Assembly: GCA_029964075.1 (NCBI GenBank)
Contig: CM057135.1
Span: 25,652,866-25,716,865, forward strand
DNA: 64,000 nt
Direction of reading: 5' to 3'
DNA from: Patiria pectinifera
Lineage: Eukaryota; Echinodermata; Asteroidea; Valvatida; Asterinidae
This document shows, piece by piece, positions 33,401 through 43,216 of the stretch. A program made the translations under genes and the position numbers. Under the pieces are notes generated by a model. That model ran no database searches and was not told the DNA's origin. It worked only from the letters and a program-made list of their open reading frames with translations. How positions within the stretch are numbered: the stretch's first letter is position 1; each line of letters starts with the position of its first letter.

Positions 33401-35944
33401 CAGAACGCCCTCACCGTTCGGTGGCCATGGAAAGTACAAAGTACTTATGCGTAATACATAGGAACACAGAGGGCGCTCTGTGCAAGCTCCTTTTTACTTC
33501 ACCCCTTGTACATATTGTAATTTAATTAAAATAACAATAATACCTCAAAGATGGCTACCGAGTGCAGATGGTCTGTAACATTAATGTTCTCACCCAGGTA
33601 AAGCTGATGGCGCCAAGACCTGCTGCGAGGAACTCGCCCAGCATCGATGGGTAGGAGTTACCACCGGGGAAGTAGGCGTGGAAATGAGGATGCTGCCAGT
33701 GGGTCATCTGTCAATGTAGGAGCAAGTAATAAGGTAAAGGAACTATCTTGTCTTGTTTCTATGGATTGAAGGATTTGCAATGAAATATGAGTGCCGTGGC
33801 CTCATGGTCCGGAGCTTTGAATTCGCAGTCAGGGGATAATTCTGCAGGTTTGGGGTTCGAGTCCAGCCTGGGTTTATGGTGCGTGTGCCCATGGGCAAGG
33901 CACTTTGTCACTCATTGCTTCTCCCCACCCAGGAGTAAATGGGTACCTGTGAGGGCAGAGATGGTTATTGTGGTTGAGTTTAGCTGCTTTGCGCCGAAAT
34001 GGCAGCATCGAGCTGTATGTACTCCCAGGGAGGGGCTGAGATTGTCTTTGGAATGTTTGATTGACCCAATGAGCAGGTTATATATTAAAGGGTGGATACG
34101 TGCGCTTTATAAATACGCATTATCATTATTATGAAAACCTCTGACGTGTTTTGTGATAAGGTTTGGATGTCAAGAAACGTTTCTGGAGACATGATAGACG
34201 GATCAGAAGGCAATGGGCTGCATTAAGTCTTTTGAAAGCAGGGATGTAAATCCCAATTTCTCTTTTTTGAAGTTGCAGATAACATTTCTAAGCCATACAC
34301 TTTTCTTCAATATCTCAAACCTTCCTGCAAAACGCCTAGTCTGAGTATCACCCGTTATCCACGGAGCCAGTCTCCATATAACGTCTGATATATCAAAACA
34401 TGCAGATTTATGCGATCTCGCGCCTCATCCAATCAGCGAATCTGCTCAAAAAGTAACACAGACTACAAAATGCCATCCTAAGTTGTAAAAGGTTTTCTTT
34501 AATTTGTTGTATTTAGATAAAAAAAAACACGAGGGAAGCGTCCGTTTTCTCCTGTGTTGTCGATTTGCCGTGCATGCAAAACTTCATTGCTGTTTTTTTT
34601 TATGGCAACCTTTTGTTTGCTGGCCCTGTTTTTCTTGCAACACTTGCTCTCAAAATGCCATTTTGGCAACCCTCCCACGAGTACATGACTCTTAGCTATT
34701 CGATTTTATAAATACAAACAGCAATTAGGTCGCGTTTCAACAGTGCACAGCTTAATTCAGGCCTTTTGAAAGTTGGCATTTCCCCCAGGGTTCTGTCTGA
34801 TCACAGTAGCTTATCCCTCCCCCGCCCCCACTTCACGGTTATTGGTTTCCAGTTTTATTGTGATATTCGGTGGTGATTGATATGTTTTGAAGTTTGGCTG
34901 CAAACGGTATTTCAATGAATAAAATCTTTCAAGGGCACTATACGGGTCAAATTGGCAAGAATGAAAACCAAGACCTGTACCATGGTAAGTATTATAACAC
35001 GAACCGAATAGTTTGACAGATGTACGTTGGGTTGAATAGTTCAAGCGGATTGGAGGTACTCGGATCATAAGTACTTTTGATTATTTGCGACCTTGTTGAC
35101 GCCATTTGGCCGATGCAAGAATATGAACAAGATGATGATGAAAAAAATAAAATAAAAACGAGAACACTCTATAAATAAACAAGAACAACAGACAACACAA
35201 AATCAAGAGCAAAAGAACGAGAACAAAAGTAAAACACGCACAAAAACCACACCAAGAACATCAATAATAATGAACAGGAACAACAAGATATTCAAAGAAC
35301 AATTATACAAAAAGAACAAACAAAAAACGTGAAAAATACATCAAAAGAACAACGATAAACAGTAATAAAAGAACAGGAACAAGTACAGTTACAGCAGCAA
35401 CAAGACCAACACAAACATCAACATTATTGATTAATTATTTGTCACACAAATTGACGCTTGAGAGCTGTTCAGGTTATAAGTATAAGTCAACCCATGCATG
35501 CATCAGAAGTTTTCTAATGCTGATGCAGAAACCGAAATAAGCCTTTTCAACGACATGATCTGGACTATTATTGTTTACAGTCGTGAAAACATAAGGTTTT
35601 GAAATAACTTTTCTTTGGGCTGTCAGCCTGTCACCAGTGTCAGCCGATATGGAAAAAATCTGGACCGTGGCTCTTTAATCCAGGTCTGTGCTGATTACTT
35701 TTGTTCTATATACACTAATTCTCATTATCTAATCACAACTCACCCCTGGTAGGATCTTGTCTTGTACGTCCGTCATGATGTCCTGCCAAGCCTCGGGTTG
35801 CTGGGGCGCATTCGCAGGTAACAGTTTGTGCAGGTAGCCTGGCTCCACGGAGGGTAGCACGGGACGGTCCTTGACGCCCTTCAGGTAGTCCACGATAAAG
35901 TCAGCCACCTCACCGGCAGACCGACGGAACTCATCGCCCTCCAT
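26819..35944 (-). CDS. Copy B: complete HDC/AADC-like PLP decarboxylase, 12 exons, 607 aa
   Basis: Exons, minus strand: 35944-35744, 33707-33594, 32687-32565, 31909-31775, 31481-31371, 30956-30924, 30587-30426, 30204-30137, 29682-29589, 28210-28112, 27763-27662, 27400-26819. The CDS is 1824 bases including the stop, with GT/AG at every junction. The family removes the alpha-carboxyl of histidine, DOPA, 5-HTP or tyrosine to give amines in the cytosol. By near-gapless counting against human AADC, the PLP-stacking His is residue 193 (AHSS), the PLP-nitrogen Asp is 272 (HVDGAYGG), the Schiff-base Lys is 304 (NPIKW) and the loop Tyr is 333 (NRIYY). Residue 354 is Ser (IPLSRRF), as in histidine decarboxylase. 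Oddities are DGAYGG for the usual DAAYAG, NPIKW for NPHKW/NPSKW, and an acidic, Pro/Ser-rich C-terminal tail of about 130 residues. Overall wording is HDC-like ([16 protein letters not shown]), but the substrate is not certain. Confidence 0.92.
28400..28593 (+). mobile_element. Dispersed repeat, copy 2, at the exon 10 duplication joint
   Basis: It starts CAGGGTGAGTAAAAA and matches bases 1-191. Its right end abuts the broken exon 10 copy. Confidence 0.7.
28594..28629 (-). pseudogene. Broken second copy of copy B exon 10
   Basis: These bases repeat the 5' third of exon 10 ([12 protein letters not shown]) with one silent change and the intact acceptor side. The copy stops where a dispersed repeat (28400-28593) abuts it. 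The intron sequence upstream is also repeated (compare 28211-28399 with 28630-28729 plus 29353-29460), so a tandem duplication of exon 10 and part of intron 9 was later truncated. Confidence 0.8.
28730..29359. mobile_element. Palindrome-tipped element, copy 1
   Basis: A 440-base body starting TACCTAAGACAGTTTA is joined to a palindrome at 29170-29359 (GGGAATAAATATGTGC ... GCACACATTTATTCCC). The tandem-duplicated intron copy at 28290-28320 lacks it. Other copies are at 41625, 56573 and 59594. Confidence 0.75.
30137..30204 (-). CDS. Copy B exon 8: PLP lysine exon
   Basis: It reads [22 protein letters not shown] plus TG of a split Trp codon. The lysine of NPxKW forms the internal aldimine. Ile replaces the His or Ser that usually precedes it in AADC and HDC. 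Confidence 0.9.
30426..30587 (-). CDS. Copy B exon 7: PLP aspartate exon
   Basis: It encodes [15 protein letters not shown], then [16 protein letters not shown] and [14 protein letters not shown]. Asp272 corresponds to the residue that hydrogen-bonds the PLP ring nitrogen. Family members normally read DAAYAG here, and both Ala-to-Gly changes are shared with copy C. Bases 30452-30534 are almost identical to copy C, unlike the rest of the exon. Confidence 0.9.
32772..32874 (+). repeat. GAGGGCGCTGT minisatellite
   Basis: About four units of roughly 29 bases with GACGCCATTTTGAGGGCGCT, in copy B intron 2. Confidence 0.75.
33791..34133 (+). repeat. Full-length tRNA-derived SINE
   Basis: The head has TGGCCTCATGGTCCGG (box A) and GGGTTCGAGTCC (box B). 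The body has CACCCAGGAGTAAATGGGTA, and the end has GCGCTTTATAAATACGCATT then (ATT)n. It lies in copy B intron 1. Confidence 0.75.
35110..35430 (+). repeat. A-rich (AAC/GAA) low-complexity stretch
   Basis: Imperfect AAGAAC, AACAAC and AAAAT repeats in copy B intron 1. Nothing else is recognisable between 34140 and 35740. Confidence 0.7.
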
Positions 35945-36025
35945 ACAGAAATTCTTTAGTTATAGTCTGGGTATACCTTGTTCTGTGTTGACTGAACCTG
36001 AAATGAGCCGGACGTATCGAGCGGC

Positions 36026-36034
36026 CTATTTATG
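36026..36034 (-). promoter_or_regulatory. TATA box of copy B
   Basis: CATAAATAG on the minus strand, 82 bases upstream of the ATG at 35944. The surrounding 100 bases are conserved in copy A, where the same position also keeps a TATA-like motif. Confidence 0.55.
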
Positions 36035-37524
36035 TGAGCAGCATCAACCTCAAATTGGCCATATCGGACTGAGCTGCAGAGACGGGACACGTAGGCCAAA
36101 TCCTTCCACTTCAACAATGGAGCGCCAAATGATCCAAATTCAGCAACTTGCTCATTCCCCGTTCATGGTAAACGAAGTCCTGAATCAGAGGGTTAGGCTC
36201 TTTATGTTTTTGTTTTTCATTTAATCTTAGTTTTGATCTTAGTTTGTTACATGAGTGCACCTGGATGGGAATGGAAACTTTATAAACTTTCAAAAAAAAT
36301 AAAAAATAAAATAAGCAAGTGGACATTAACTCCTAAAAGAAAGATTTACTTGGAAAAACATCCTTTGACAAAAAGAATCACTTTATAACAGTAATTCATG
36401 TTTTGAAACCACACTGAAATTGACTGACATAAAAAAACAATGAAAGGACTGACAGCGAAACTTAATCGATCTGAACATCTGTACGCGTATCATGCAATTA
36501 ACTTTTCAGATACCTAATTTATTGGATAGGCGTATATCATTTCGGTGTGGCGTTCCACACCAGATGACAGTGGCATATTTCTGCCAACTTTTTATATCCT
36601 GGTAGTGAATCAGTTCGAAGTTTCGGTTTACCACGCATGGCTGGATGGAGATTGACCCGAGTATTACTGTACGTGTCGGCACGCATGAGTTTCCTGTGGC
36701 CAACGTGCAGAAAGTGTAAACGATGTGTGACACGTAGCGCACGTTTTGGTCCCCGTCCCAATTTTCCAAATGAATTCGCGCACTGACCAACAGTATTGTA
36801 AAGAGCATAAAGAGCAACTCAGTGCGATAAACCTCTGTACAAAAAGGGCAGGTTGACCAAGGTTCTCTTCTTGTTTGTTTACACTGTTAAAATAAATCTG
36901 TACTTTTACATTGATTCCCCCCGGATTGTTCGTTTAACATTTATGAAGGTAAAATAGGATGATTGCTTTTTTTTACTCCTTGTAAATTTTCGGGGGAAAA
37001 ATAACTTTCCAAAATGCGCTTCCCTCAAAAAAGTGAGTGGTTTCTGTACAGGTAGACTTGACTCAAGTCGGTTCCTGGGGTTTACATGAACACTAGAGTA
37101 GGCGTATGCGTATACCTCTCAGGTCTAATTATAAAGTGCGCCCTCACGTGCTAGCCTTCCTGCCAGAGCAGGAATATCGACTTGGCTATTTAGTTGGGGG
37201 GTTTCTGGCGGGGGGGGGGGGCATGGCCAATTCGCCCCCCCCCTCCCCGATCCAACCCGGTAGGAACAATTAAAAAGAAGGTTCAACAAAACAGCCGAAT
37301 ACAAAGCGAACTTGCAAATCCAATTACAAAAACCTATGAAGAAAAACAAAAGAGAAACTCCGAGAAAACTAGAATGGTGATGATCATATTTTTTGCGCAC
37401 TTTGCAGACAGTCTTTACATAGTTTTTATACATGCAGTAATGTCAGGTTTGGTATGATTGGTTAAAAGTGAACACAATTCTTATATCGATTCTTATACCG
37501 TAATAAATCAATATTTGTTTGTTT

Positions 37525-37680
37525 ACCCTTCACCGACGTATAGACACGATACTCAGTGTACGTGTTACCTCCCGAGTGGAAGTTGGGGAAAATGCACTAG
37601 AAAGCAAGAAGATGTGACGGAGTGATTTTTTCCAACTTTCACTCTGTAGGTAACACACTGCTTATACGTCGGTGAAGGGC
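37525..37680. mobile_element. Small foldback MITE
   Basis: CCCTTCACCGACGTATA at the left pairs with TTATACGTCGGTGAAGGG at the right. A single arm recurs near 44975-45000. Confidence 0.65.
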
Positions 37681-37959
37681 AAGACCTAATGTCAATTTCA
37701 TCATTCCGACGCAAATTCATGTTATGAATAGTACGAAAGTATAGTCTGTTAATATGCATTCTGCATATATCCATGTCTCGCTATGGGTCTTCACTACAAC
37801 ATGTACACGAAGGCCATATCATACAAATGCAATGGCAGATACAATGTACCGATCCAGTAAGCCCCTCCCACTGCGCACGTGGCAAATTAAATAGGTGTGC
37901 GCTTTTTCAATGAAACAATTCACACGCATGTCATTTGTTTTCGTTTTGCTGAAAGAACA

Positions 37960-38174
37960 CTTACCTTTTTGTGATCCTTGGACTGAACTTTAAAACGGAG
38001 GTTTTGTTCAAAATTCTGTAACTTGAAAAGTGCATGAGTGATTTGAATGATTCTAGTTCTAAAAAAACCTTATGAATTGGACTTTCATATCCCAGATTTT
38101 GAAAGTGGTACATGCAGAACTTCACTAAAACAATGGTCCCGACATTTGGGTTTCGCTTTTTTTGACTCACCCTG
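37960..38174 (-). mobile_element. Dispersed repeat, copy 3
   Basis: Reverse complement of the family at 1-191 and 28400-28593, ending TTTTTTTGACTCACCCTG. Confidence 0.7.
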
Positions 38175-38243
38175 TGGAGCCATATAGGCAGAACCAAAGC
38201 TACATTTCAAACAGCCATAGGTAACGATAAAACACACCAGTAA

Positions 38244-38611
38244 GGCCCCCCCAAAAAATATTCGGTCTCTGGTCAGACCAAAGTTCCAGAATTGACGCGG
38301 CCACGCGGCTTTTTTTTTTTTTTTTTTCAAGCTTGGATTGTACAGACAAGGTTGTGGTACTATTTTGCTTTTTTGGTGTCCTCGTACATTGGTGTCCTCC
38401 ATAATTTGCCTTGGTGCTTTCGATCATTTGCCTTGGTGCAATTTCCCATTCCTTCAATCCTTGGTGCTCTTTGGTAAAAAAAATGAGAAGGTTCGGAAAT
38501 AGAGGGCGCTGTTGGAGCTACCGCGGAACATTTTGGAAAAAAAAAGATCGACGCGCATGCTTAAAATCGACGCGCGCGCTGACCAGAGACCGACTTATTT
38601 TTTTGTTGGCC
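38244..38611. mobile_element. Harbinger-like MITE copy 3, TAA duplication
   Basis: It runs from GGCC to GGCC with TAA at 38241-38243 and 38612-38614. It contains the same CGGTCTCTGGTCAG and GGTGCTTTCGATCATTTGCC blocks as copy 2, in inverted order. Confidence 0.75.
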
Positions 38612-38934
38612 TAACCTTGATTAATTTTTTTAAATTTTTTTTTAACATAAACCTGATTTTGATTGAAACAACAATATTTCCCCACCCAGGTGAAACTGAT
38701 GCAGCCCAAGCCGGCAGACAGAAACTCGCCCAGCATCGAGGGGTAAGAGCTACCAGTCGGGAAGTAGGCGTGGAAATGAGGATGCTGCCAGTGGGTCATC
38801 TGTCAAGGTAGGAGCAAAAAAAAGAAGTTCCTTTTGCCGATTTATTAGTTGAGGTGTATAGCATAGCCCGTGGAGTTTTACATCGTCCCACAACGATGTG
38901 GATAAATTTAGGTGGGTTAAATTAATTGATAGGA

Positions 38935-39213
38935 TTTAAAAATAGAGGAAATTATCGAGTAAAACCACGCAGAAAGAAATATCTTCTGCGAAGAAGTGTG
39001 GTTCTGAAAAGAACCGGTTGGTAGAGTGTAGAACTCAACGTTTCGGACAGTGTGCTCTGTCCGTCCTCATCCTCCTGAGGACGGACAGAGCACACTGTCC
39101 GAAACGTCGAGTTCTACACTCAACCAACCGGCTCTTTTCAGAACCACACTTCTTCCAAGAAGAGATTTCTTTCCACATGGTTTTACCCGAAAATGTCCTC
39201 TATTTTATCTCAT
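38935..39213. repeat. Near-perfect 280-base hairpin
   Basis: The centre is at about 39073. The inner 75 bases of each arm are almost perfect (GAAGTGTGGTTCTGAAAAGA, GTGTAGAACTCAACGTTTCG, ACAGTGTGCTCTGTCCGTCC) and weaker pairing extends to TAGAGGA / TCCTCTA. It lies 135 bases upstream (minus sense) of copy D exon 2. Confidence 0.85.
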
Positions 39214-39390
39214 CCGCCATGCAAAGCTTCAAGTCATATATATGATAGGATTTCAGTTGTTTAATTAGTGGATGGTAGGCTGTTAAAATGCCCATGCATT
39301 TTCTTCATGCATCTTTCTACTGCTAAGAAGTCAAACGGACCTTCAATCATATTTTCTTCTTCTTTTTTTTATTTGAAAATATTTATTAAA

Positions 39391-39421
39391 CTAGCCGGAT
39401 GCCGCTTTTTGCGCGGCACCC
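39391..39421 (-). mobile_element. Possible Helitron 3' end
   Basis: Minus strand: GGGTGCCGCGC, AAAAA, GCGGCATCC hairpin, then GGCTAG and T. Hairpin plus CTAG before T is the Helitron 3' signature. The 5' end was not located. Confidence 0.45.
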
Positions 39422-41624
39422 ACACTGCAAAAATGCTGGGTAAACAAAAGCTGGCCAACTTCATTTCGGCATTTGCTGGGCAATTTCACGGCAACAAATG
39501 GATACAATGTTCAGTTGGGTAAAATAGCATGTTGACCAACATTGGTCAAATCATAATTTCTATGATTTGGGAAAACGTTGTCCATTTATTGGGTATCTAT
39601 TTGATGGTTCGATAAACTTACTAAAATGTTGAGCAAAATACCTTTTTCCCCCCAAATGTTGGGAATGTTTTACACGAGACTGGGCACTTTTTGCTTACTT
39701 AGCATTGAATGAAGTGTTATAGGCAGGCCGGCCATATTTCAGCAATTTTAGCTCGTAAAATAAGTCACGGTGGCGGAAGATTTGTTGAGAGAATTGGAGC
39801 TGTCGGACCTTGTTTGTTTATTTCCATTTGTACAACAAAAATACAATGAGAAATTACAAGGAGTTGAGCAGAGAGAGGCAGCTTAGATATCGGGTAGTTG
39901 TACACCATTCTGTAATTCAGTGTTAATAATCGTCGAATTTGACGAATTTGTGTCCGGAGAAAAAAAACTGTATATATTTTCAGATTTTTTTGCTGATGAA
40001 ACCCCCCCCCCTCCCGCAAAAATTCCTGCATCGGCCCCTGTTTGCTGTTTTGATTGAGTTGTATTTAATATGTAATAATTGAAAAGCGAGTCATCAACGT
40101 ATTTTCTTTAACATGTTGTCTGGTCTCGAGTTATATTTAATACTGAAATAATTAAACACCAAGTCATTAACGTATATTGTTTTTTAACATTTTTTTTCTC
40201 GGCTAATGGCTTACCAACAATTGGTTCTTTACATTTACCCAATTAATGGATGATTAAAAGTACGCAACTGTTCCGTCTGTATTTTTCCCCATGGTTTAGG
40301 TAAACGTGTTTGCCCAACGGCCGCTGATCTGAACATTTTTCGCTCGAAAGATGTGGAAGTTGACTACTGAACCTACGTTGGGTAAACAACTGGAAAACAA
40401 TCGTTTTTTTATTCTATGCACTCAGATGTGCAACTCCAGCGAGCATTCTAAAACGACTCGATCAGAATGATATACACTTCTCGTTTTAAAGCATATTTAC
40501 AAGCGACACGGCTGTGACATGCAAAAAAGGTACATGTATATACATTATAACTATAACAGACTCTAAAAGAATTACACGTCTTTCATACATAAATGTAAAT
40601 GCGTAAATGCATAAAACTGACCGGAGGCAGCATGCCGACATTATGCTGCGGATCAGCACTGAGCAGTGCCCCGCGTATATTGTATTGCCATTGATTGCCT
40701 ATGTATTTTACTGTCTGTGTTGGCATGTATGTACGTTGACGAGTTGTTCAGACCATGGAGCTAAATAAACCGCAAACACACAGACTGCACACCCACACTC
40801 AAATTTGTATCCTTGTGGAGACATTTCTATGTTCTCGTGTACTAAGCTGTACATCTAACCACACCTTTTTTTCTGTATAGCATAGCGGAGATTTGGGGAG
40901 ACCAGTAAGTTTTTTGTTAATACCAACCCCTTGTAAGAGGTTTACAGCATTCTTTAATACCGACCAACTCACCCCCGGCAGGATCTTGTCTTGAATATCC
41001 GTCATGACGTCCTGCCATGCCTCGGGTTGCTGGGGCGCGTTCGCAGGTAACAGTTTGTGCAGGTAGCCTGGCTCCACGGAGGGTAGTACGGGACGGTCCT
41101 TGACGCTCTTCAGGTAGTCCACGATAAAGTCAGCCACCTCGCTGGCAGCACGTCGGAACTCATCCTCATTCATGTTGCAAGTTAGTAAGTTGTCTCGTTT
41201 TGGTGGAAAAATACAAGTATTTAATGTACATGTATGTGTCTATAAATGACGCATATGTTCGGTGAGGTGGTAGCACATTAGGTCGTAGGTCGTGGGGCGT
41301 ACGTGCAGCAGTTGCATACCACAAATATCAAGGCGCGCCCTCAGTAGACCATCACAGTTGCAACAGTTTGGGTCGAGAAGCCCTTTTGTCGTGCTTGAGA
41401 AATCTAAAACTTTAAAAACGAGTGAAAGGGCCACCCATGAATCTATCTCAATCCGTTTCAGATTTTGGAGGAGGTCCGGACCTACGATAAAACTTTTCTC
41501 AAGGTCATTGTACAAGTTTAGTAGGCGGTGTGTGATTTTTAGCTAGCCTAAGCAGCCACCCTAGATGTGGAAAAATGGCGGTGATTTAATAAAAATCAGA
41601 GTAGGCATACCTCATGTGCACATG

Positions 41625-42228
41625 TAAGACCTCAGACGTAATGACGTCTCGCTTAGTTCAATATAAAGACCGGCTGGCTGCTCTGACACTTTTCCAGTGT
41701 CACGTGAAATTTGGACTTGTATGAAATCCGTTGCCTTTAACCGTTTTATTGGTTGAACGTTCACAATCCTTACGTAGGCATGCGCAGTACTACCAGTGAG
41801 TCAGTATTTCATAGTCCTTAATTCACAATACACCGGCACAGCTGCGTTCTGCGGCACACTGTGATGTACGCACGACGCGCGCGTCAAATCTCCATAAGGA
41901 GTTGTATACGACGACTCTCTCGAGAGAAATACCATAAGTATAGCTAGAGGGGTGTCCCGAAAGACATGAAGTAAACTTGTTGAACAAAATTGTTGGAAAT
42001 TTTACAATGTTTACTTGAAGTTTGACTTTTGGATCAAAAAGTTTGTATTTTTATTAACGGAAAGGTATTCATGAATGAGAATAAAATTTGCTTGGCCGGT
42101 TTCAAACACTCTATTTAAAATCGGCTGGACTCTGGATGTTGATAATTGATGTTGGTAATTATCAGCATTCGGACTCCAACCGGTCTTAAACATAGTGTTT
42201 AATACCGGCCAAGCACACATTTATTCTC
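41625..42228. mobile_element. Palindrome-tipped element, copy 2
   Basis: It shares GACACTTTTCCAGTGTCACG, AACCGTTTTATTGG and the AATACCGGCCAAGCACACAT palindrome tip (42078-42228) with the copy at 28730. Confidence 0.7.
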
Positions 42229-42515
42229 TTTAATACTAATATTAATAATAATGGGGGAAAATCGAAAGTAAAAATACTGATATAAATCTTCTTGCGTTAT
42301 CTATCATTTACATAACAGAAATATAACTTAATTCACTGATAACCCAAAGTTAATCGCTGCAGTAAAGGTTAATTAAAGAAGTAGAAGTAGCACTATTTGT
42401 GTAGTTTCAAAAACAACCGCGGCAGCGGAGATAAAAAAAAAAATACAAAAATACAATGAGCTGAAAATATTTGGTCTCTTAAGTAATTTTATGATTTAAA
42501 TGTTATGATATACTT

Positions 42516-42657
42516 CAGTGTTGTAGTACTCGTACTCGTACTCGTGCTCATGGAAAAAAATGCCTTGCATTCGTACTCGTATAGTACTCATGACTCTCGT
42601 ACACATGACAAAGTATTCGTACACGTACTCATGGAAATGTACTTGAGAACAACACTG
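42516..42657 (+). mobile_element. hAT-like MITE with GTACTCG array, behind copy C
   Basis: CAGTGTTGTAGTACTCG at the left, GTACTTGAGAACAACACTG at the right, GTACTCGTACTC between. Flanking 8-mers match at only four positions, so the target duplication has decayed. Confidence 0.65.
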
Positions 42658-42934
42658 ATACATAAAGCCATTACAATTGTCGAAAAACATAAAAAGAGTG
42701 ATTGTAACAAATTGATCAGAAACACTGAATACACATCGTGTTCAAATTTGATTGTCACGATACCAGATATTCGTGTTAAACACGGCCAGAAAGATGCACC
42801 CGTATATAAAAACACAACTCGAAAATAGATGCAATGATCGGTTAGGACACTTTATACAATGTACACAATTTTATGCTGATCTGCCTGTCCCTGTTGGCTG
42901 AGGGAATGTAAAGAGATTCGCATTCTTATGGACG

Positions 42935-43216
42935 TTAAGAATTCTCCGGGACACCCTCCTTTCTTCCAAAGACTTCCTCGGAGTCTGCCGACTCTCGCCC
43001 CTGCAATCCCTGCCCGTCTCCCCGGCTTTCGCGAAGTACCACCTCGGCGAAGCCGGTGATAATGTCCCAGGTTTTCTTGGTGATCTCCTCGGAGTAGTAC
43101 CAGTTGGCGGGGGTGAAACGGATGACGTATTTCCCTTTGAGGGAGGCGGGAACCATGTGGGCCTTGCCAGACTCGTTGATCTGTTGCAGCAGGACTTCTG
43201 TCAAAGTGTTCTCGCC
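42935..43216 (-). CDS. Copy C exon 12: shortened C-terminus
   Basis: It starts [12 protein letters not shown] and keeps [18 protein letters not shown], as in copy B. After AEVVLRESR it diverges and rejoins B-like sequence at [10 protein letters not shown] before a stop ten bases further on. A deletion of the lysine-rich block and loss of the downstream tail are therefore visible. The folded domain appears complete, so this end need not inactivate the enzyme. Confidence 0.8.
   Translation of the reverse strand, partial: GENTLTEVLLQQINESGKAHMVPASLKGKYVIRFTPANWYYSEEITKKTWDIITGFAEVVLRESRGDGQGLQGRESADSEEVFGRKEGVPENS

Larger units (their letters stand above)
38686..41173 (-). pseudogene. Copy D: orphan exons 1 and 2 of a decarboxylase
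   Basis: Exon 1 is 41173-40973 (201 bases, ATG, MNEDEFRRAASEV, ends ILPG before GTGAG). Exon 2 is 38799-38686 (114 bases, CAG acceptor, ends in TGG before GTGGGG). Both are open and in phase 0. Exon 2 has the same protein as copy C exon 2 except Thr for Ser near its end, so D derives from the C lineage. No exon 3 to 12 relatives occur between 38686 and the copy B start at 35944. The simplest reading is a truncated duplicate. Because all junctions are phase 0, these exons could also splice into copy B exon 3 at 32687 as an alternative 5' end. A Harbinger-like MITE sits 75 bases downstream of exon 2. Confidence 0.75.

Noticed and set aside
39057-39110. Hammerhead-ribozyme-like words (CTGAGGA, stem, GAAAC) in the hairpin at 39 kb
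   Set aside because: Stem II pairs, but the G of the GAAA core is then used in the stem, and no stem I can be formed with the flanks.
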